The notes under the pieces: generated by a model
Database searches by the model: none
What the model was told of the DNA's origin: nothing
Seen by the model: only the letters and a program-made list of their open reading frames with translations
From: an uncultured Acidaminococcus sp.
GTDB taxonomy: Bacteria; Bacillota; Negativicutes; Acidaminococcales; Acidaminococcaceae
Length of the DNA stretch: 24,948 nucleotides
NCBI GenBank assembly: GCA_900554515.1
Contig: USHN01000014.1
Location: 1-24,948, forward strand
Reading direction: 5' to 3'
Program-made: the position numbers and the translations under genes
Shown here: positions 23,538-24,948 of the stretch, in pieces
Layout: each line of letters opens with the position of its first letter
How positions within the stretch are numbered: the first letter of the stretch is position 1

Positions 23538-23567
23538 AGTATACCCTCAATCTGTCAGAAAAATCAA
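23538..23567 (-). promoter_or_regulatory. Promoter of dprA-topA-trmFO
   Basis: On the minus strand TTGATT (plus 23562-23567) and TATACT (plus 23538-23543) are 18 bp apart, about 56 bp before the dprA start codon. A CodY-like box overlaps the spacer and -35. Confidence 0.55.
23550..23564. promoter_or_regulatory. Candidate CodY box in dprA promoter
   Basis: The minus strand reads ATTTTTCTGACAGAT, matching AATTTTCWGAAAATT at 11 of 15 positions with an intact TTTTCTGA core. It sits between the -35 and -10 elements of the dprA promoter. It is also about 15 bp upstream of the candidate hydF -35, so it could affect both directions. Confidence 0.35.
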
Positions 23568-23578
23568 GAGGCGAAACC

Positions 23579-23607
23579 TTGCAGACCCGTCCTGATTATT
23601 GTATGAT
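23579..23607 (+). promoter_or_regulatory. Candidate promoter of hydF
   Basis: TTGCAG at 23579-23584 and TATGAT at 23602-23607 are exactly 17 bp apart and 78 bp upstream of the hydF start codon. The -10 matches at five of six and the -35 at four of six positions. It would leave an untranslated leader of about 70 nt. Confidence 0.5.
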
Positions 23608-23624
23608 AAGATAAATTATTGGAA

Positions 23625-23646
23625 AGTGCAACAAATGTAACGCACT
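23625..23646. repeat. Inverted repeat in the hydF leader
   Basis: AGTGC at 23625-23629 and GCACT at 23642-23646 are perfect inverted arms separated by 12 bp. The position just after the predicted transcription start fits an operator or a small leader hairpin. The arms are short, so chance is possible, and I do not recognise a known regulator's site. Confidence 0.25.
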
Positions 23647-23685
23647 AGAGCTACTTAGTACGGTAAAAGAAAGGAACATCACACC

Positions 23686-24900
23686 ATGCCCGCTTCCCTC
23701 AATGATACCCCCTCCGGGGAACGCATCCATATCGGCTTATTTGGCTGCCGAAACGCCGGTAAATCTTCCCTGATCAATGCCCTTACCGGGCAGTCTCTCG
23801 CCATCGTATCTGCTTGTAAAGGGACGACCACAGATCCGGTAAGTAAAGCCATGGAACTTTTGCCCCTGGGACCAGTCCTGTTAACGGATACTCCGGGTAT
23901 GGATGATGCGTCGACCTTAGGTGAAGCCCGCATAGAAAAGGCCAGACAGGTGCTACGCAATGCTGATATTGCTCTTTTGGTCATTGATGCTTCCTGCGGA
24001 ATGTCCCCCTTTGACCGGACGCTCCTTACGGAAATACAGCAGCGCAAAATTCCCTACCTGGTCATATACAATAAAATAGATCTGGTACCTGAATTTATCG
24101 TACCTGAAGAAATAAAAGACCATGCTATCAGGGTCAGTGCAAATAAAGGAACCGGGATTAACGAATTAAAAGAAAAAATAGCCCACCTGGTAGGCCGTAC
24201 AAAGACGCAGCCTCTTTTGACAGACCTTGTACCAGAACATGCCCTGGTGGTTTTGGTCATCCCCTGTGATGGTTCCGCACCCAAAGGGCGACTGATTTTA
24301 CCCCAGCAGCAGACCATCCGGGAACTTTTAGACGCCCATTGCCAAGTGGTGGCGGTGCAGGTAGAAGAACTACCTGGTATTATTACCATGCTATCCAACA
24401 AAATCTCCCTTGTGGTCACAGACAGCCAGGTTTTTGGCCGGGTGAGCCAGATAGTCCCCCAGCAGATTCCCTTAACCAGTTTCTCAATTTTGTTTGCCCG
24501 GTACAAGGGACAACTGGAAGCCTTTGTGGAAGGAGCCATTGTGCTAAAGAGCCTTGCAGATAACGACCCGGTATTAATTTCAGAAGGCTGCACCCATCAT
24601 CGTCAGTGCGCCGATATCGGGACCGTAAAACTGCCAGGATGGATCCGCCGCTTCACAGACACTGAACCCGCTTTTTCCTTCACCAGCGGAAATACGTTTC
24701 CTTCTGCACTCACCTCGTATAAACTTATTATCCATTGCGGCGGCTGTATGTTAAACGCTCAGGAGATGCATTACCGGCAACTATTAGCACAAAAAGGAAA
24801 CGTTCCCATGACCAATTACGGCATCGCCATCGCCTATATGCACGGCATTCTCCCCCGCGTGCTGGAGCCATTCCCCCATATTTTGGAAAAATTAAAATAA
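23686..24900 (+). CDS. hydF: [FeFe]-hydrogenase H-cluster maturation GTPase HydF
   Basis: A 404-residue scaffold GTPase that carries the 2Fe precursor of the H-cluster and delivers it to apo-hydrogenase. The GTPase domain (about 10-175) has GCRNAGKSS, DTPGMDD and NKID. A dimerisation domain follows, and the C-terminal domain binds a [4Fe-4S] cluster through Cys302-x-His304 and His350-Cys351-x-x-Cys354, the complete HydF signature. The P-loop reads GCRNAGKSS where GRRNVGKSS is usual, a mild change. AAAGGAA lies about ten bases before the ATG. It is the only plus-strand gene, stands alone with its own promoter and terminator, and neither hydE, hydG nor a hydrogenase gene is present, so its partners must be elsewhere. 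It implies hydrogen metabolism in an anaerobe. Confidence 0.97.
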   Translation: MPASLNDTPSGERIHIGLFGCRNAGKSSLINALTGQSLAIVSACKGTTTDPVSKAMELLPLGPVLLTDTPGMDDASTLGEARIEKARQVLRNADIALLVIDASCGMSPFDRTLLTEIQQRKIPYLVIYNKIDLVPEFIVPEEIKDHAIRVSANKGTGINELKEKIAHLVGRTKTQPLLTDLVPEHALVVLVIPCDGSAPKGRLILPQQQTIRELLDAHCQVVAVQVEELPGIITMLSNKISLVVTDSQVFGRVSQIVPQQIPLTSFSILFARYKGQLEAFVEGAIVLKSLADNDPVLISEGCTHHRQCADIGTVKLPGWIRRFTDTEPAFSFTSGNTFPSALTSYKLIIHCGGCMLNAQEMHYRQLLAQKGNVPMTNYGIAIAYMHGILPRVLEPFPHILEKLK

Positions 24901-24904
24901 TGAT

Positions 24905-24928
24905 CCACCCGCCTAGCGGGTGGTTTTT
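24905..24928 (+). terminator. Terminator of hydF
   Basis: CCACCCGC at 24905-24912 and GCGGGTGG at 24916-24923 form a perfect 8-bp stem with a 3-nt loop, followed by five T (24924-24928). It starts four bp after the hydF stop codon. Confidence 0.88.
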
Positions 24929-24948
24929 CATTTTCGGGCATAGCCCTA

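Noticed and set aside
23612..23626. A CodY-like match (about 10/15) in the hydF leader
   Set aside because: The central CWG core is not intact, so I do not count it as a site.

Overview
The window is a stretch of ordinary chromosome from a fermentative anaerobe of the Bacillota, with base composition close to 50% GC by eye. The markers are CodY, TrmFO, DprA, an IspH-S1 fusion protein and the [FeFe]-hydrogenase maturase HydF. The IspH-S1 fusion beside HydF and CodY fits Negativicutes (for example Acidaminococcaceae) or Clostridia; that placement is inference. I see no mobile element, CRISPR array, tRNA, rRNA or prophage. Genes are tightly packed: the largest gap is the 203-bp divergent region between dprA and hydF, so no gene-free stretch exceeds 300 bp.

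Twenty-three of 24 genes lie on the minus strand; only hydF, at the right end, is on the plus strand. Reading the minus strand in transcription order (right to left): (1) dprA-topA-trmFO, then xerC(codV)-codY, which is the classic Bacillota cod neighbourhood but without hslV and hslU. (2) After the codY terminator, a long run of site-2 protease, scpA, scpB, rluB, a YhiN/BaiN-type flavoprotein, cmk, plsC, ispH-S1, fni, der and plsY, with very short gaps or overlaps, so most likely one transcript; it links chromosome segregation, ribosome maturation, translation, nucleotide supply, isoprenoids and phospholipids. A terminator hairpin follows plsY. (3) gpsA. (4) pheB-hom-thrB for threonine synthesis, closed by a strong hairpin terminator. 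(5) tag (DNA repair). (6) pncB (NAD salvage) plus a small flavin reductase, closed by a terminator.

The most interesting non-coding signal concerns CodY, which is encoded here. Sequences resembling its 15-bp box (AATTTTCWGAAAATT) lie in the pncB promoter (12/15), as a tandem pair in the xerC-codY leader (12/15 and 10/15), and in the dprA promoter (11/15). This suggests autoregulation and a small local regulon. The encoded CodY differs from my recollection of B. subtilis CodY at several positions of the branched-chain amino acid pocket. I found no wholly new system; the window is mainly housekeeping genes with some unusual arrangements and regulatory sites.
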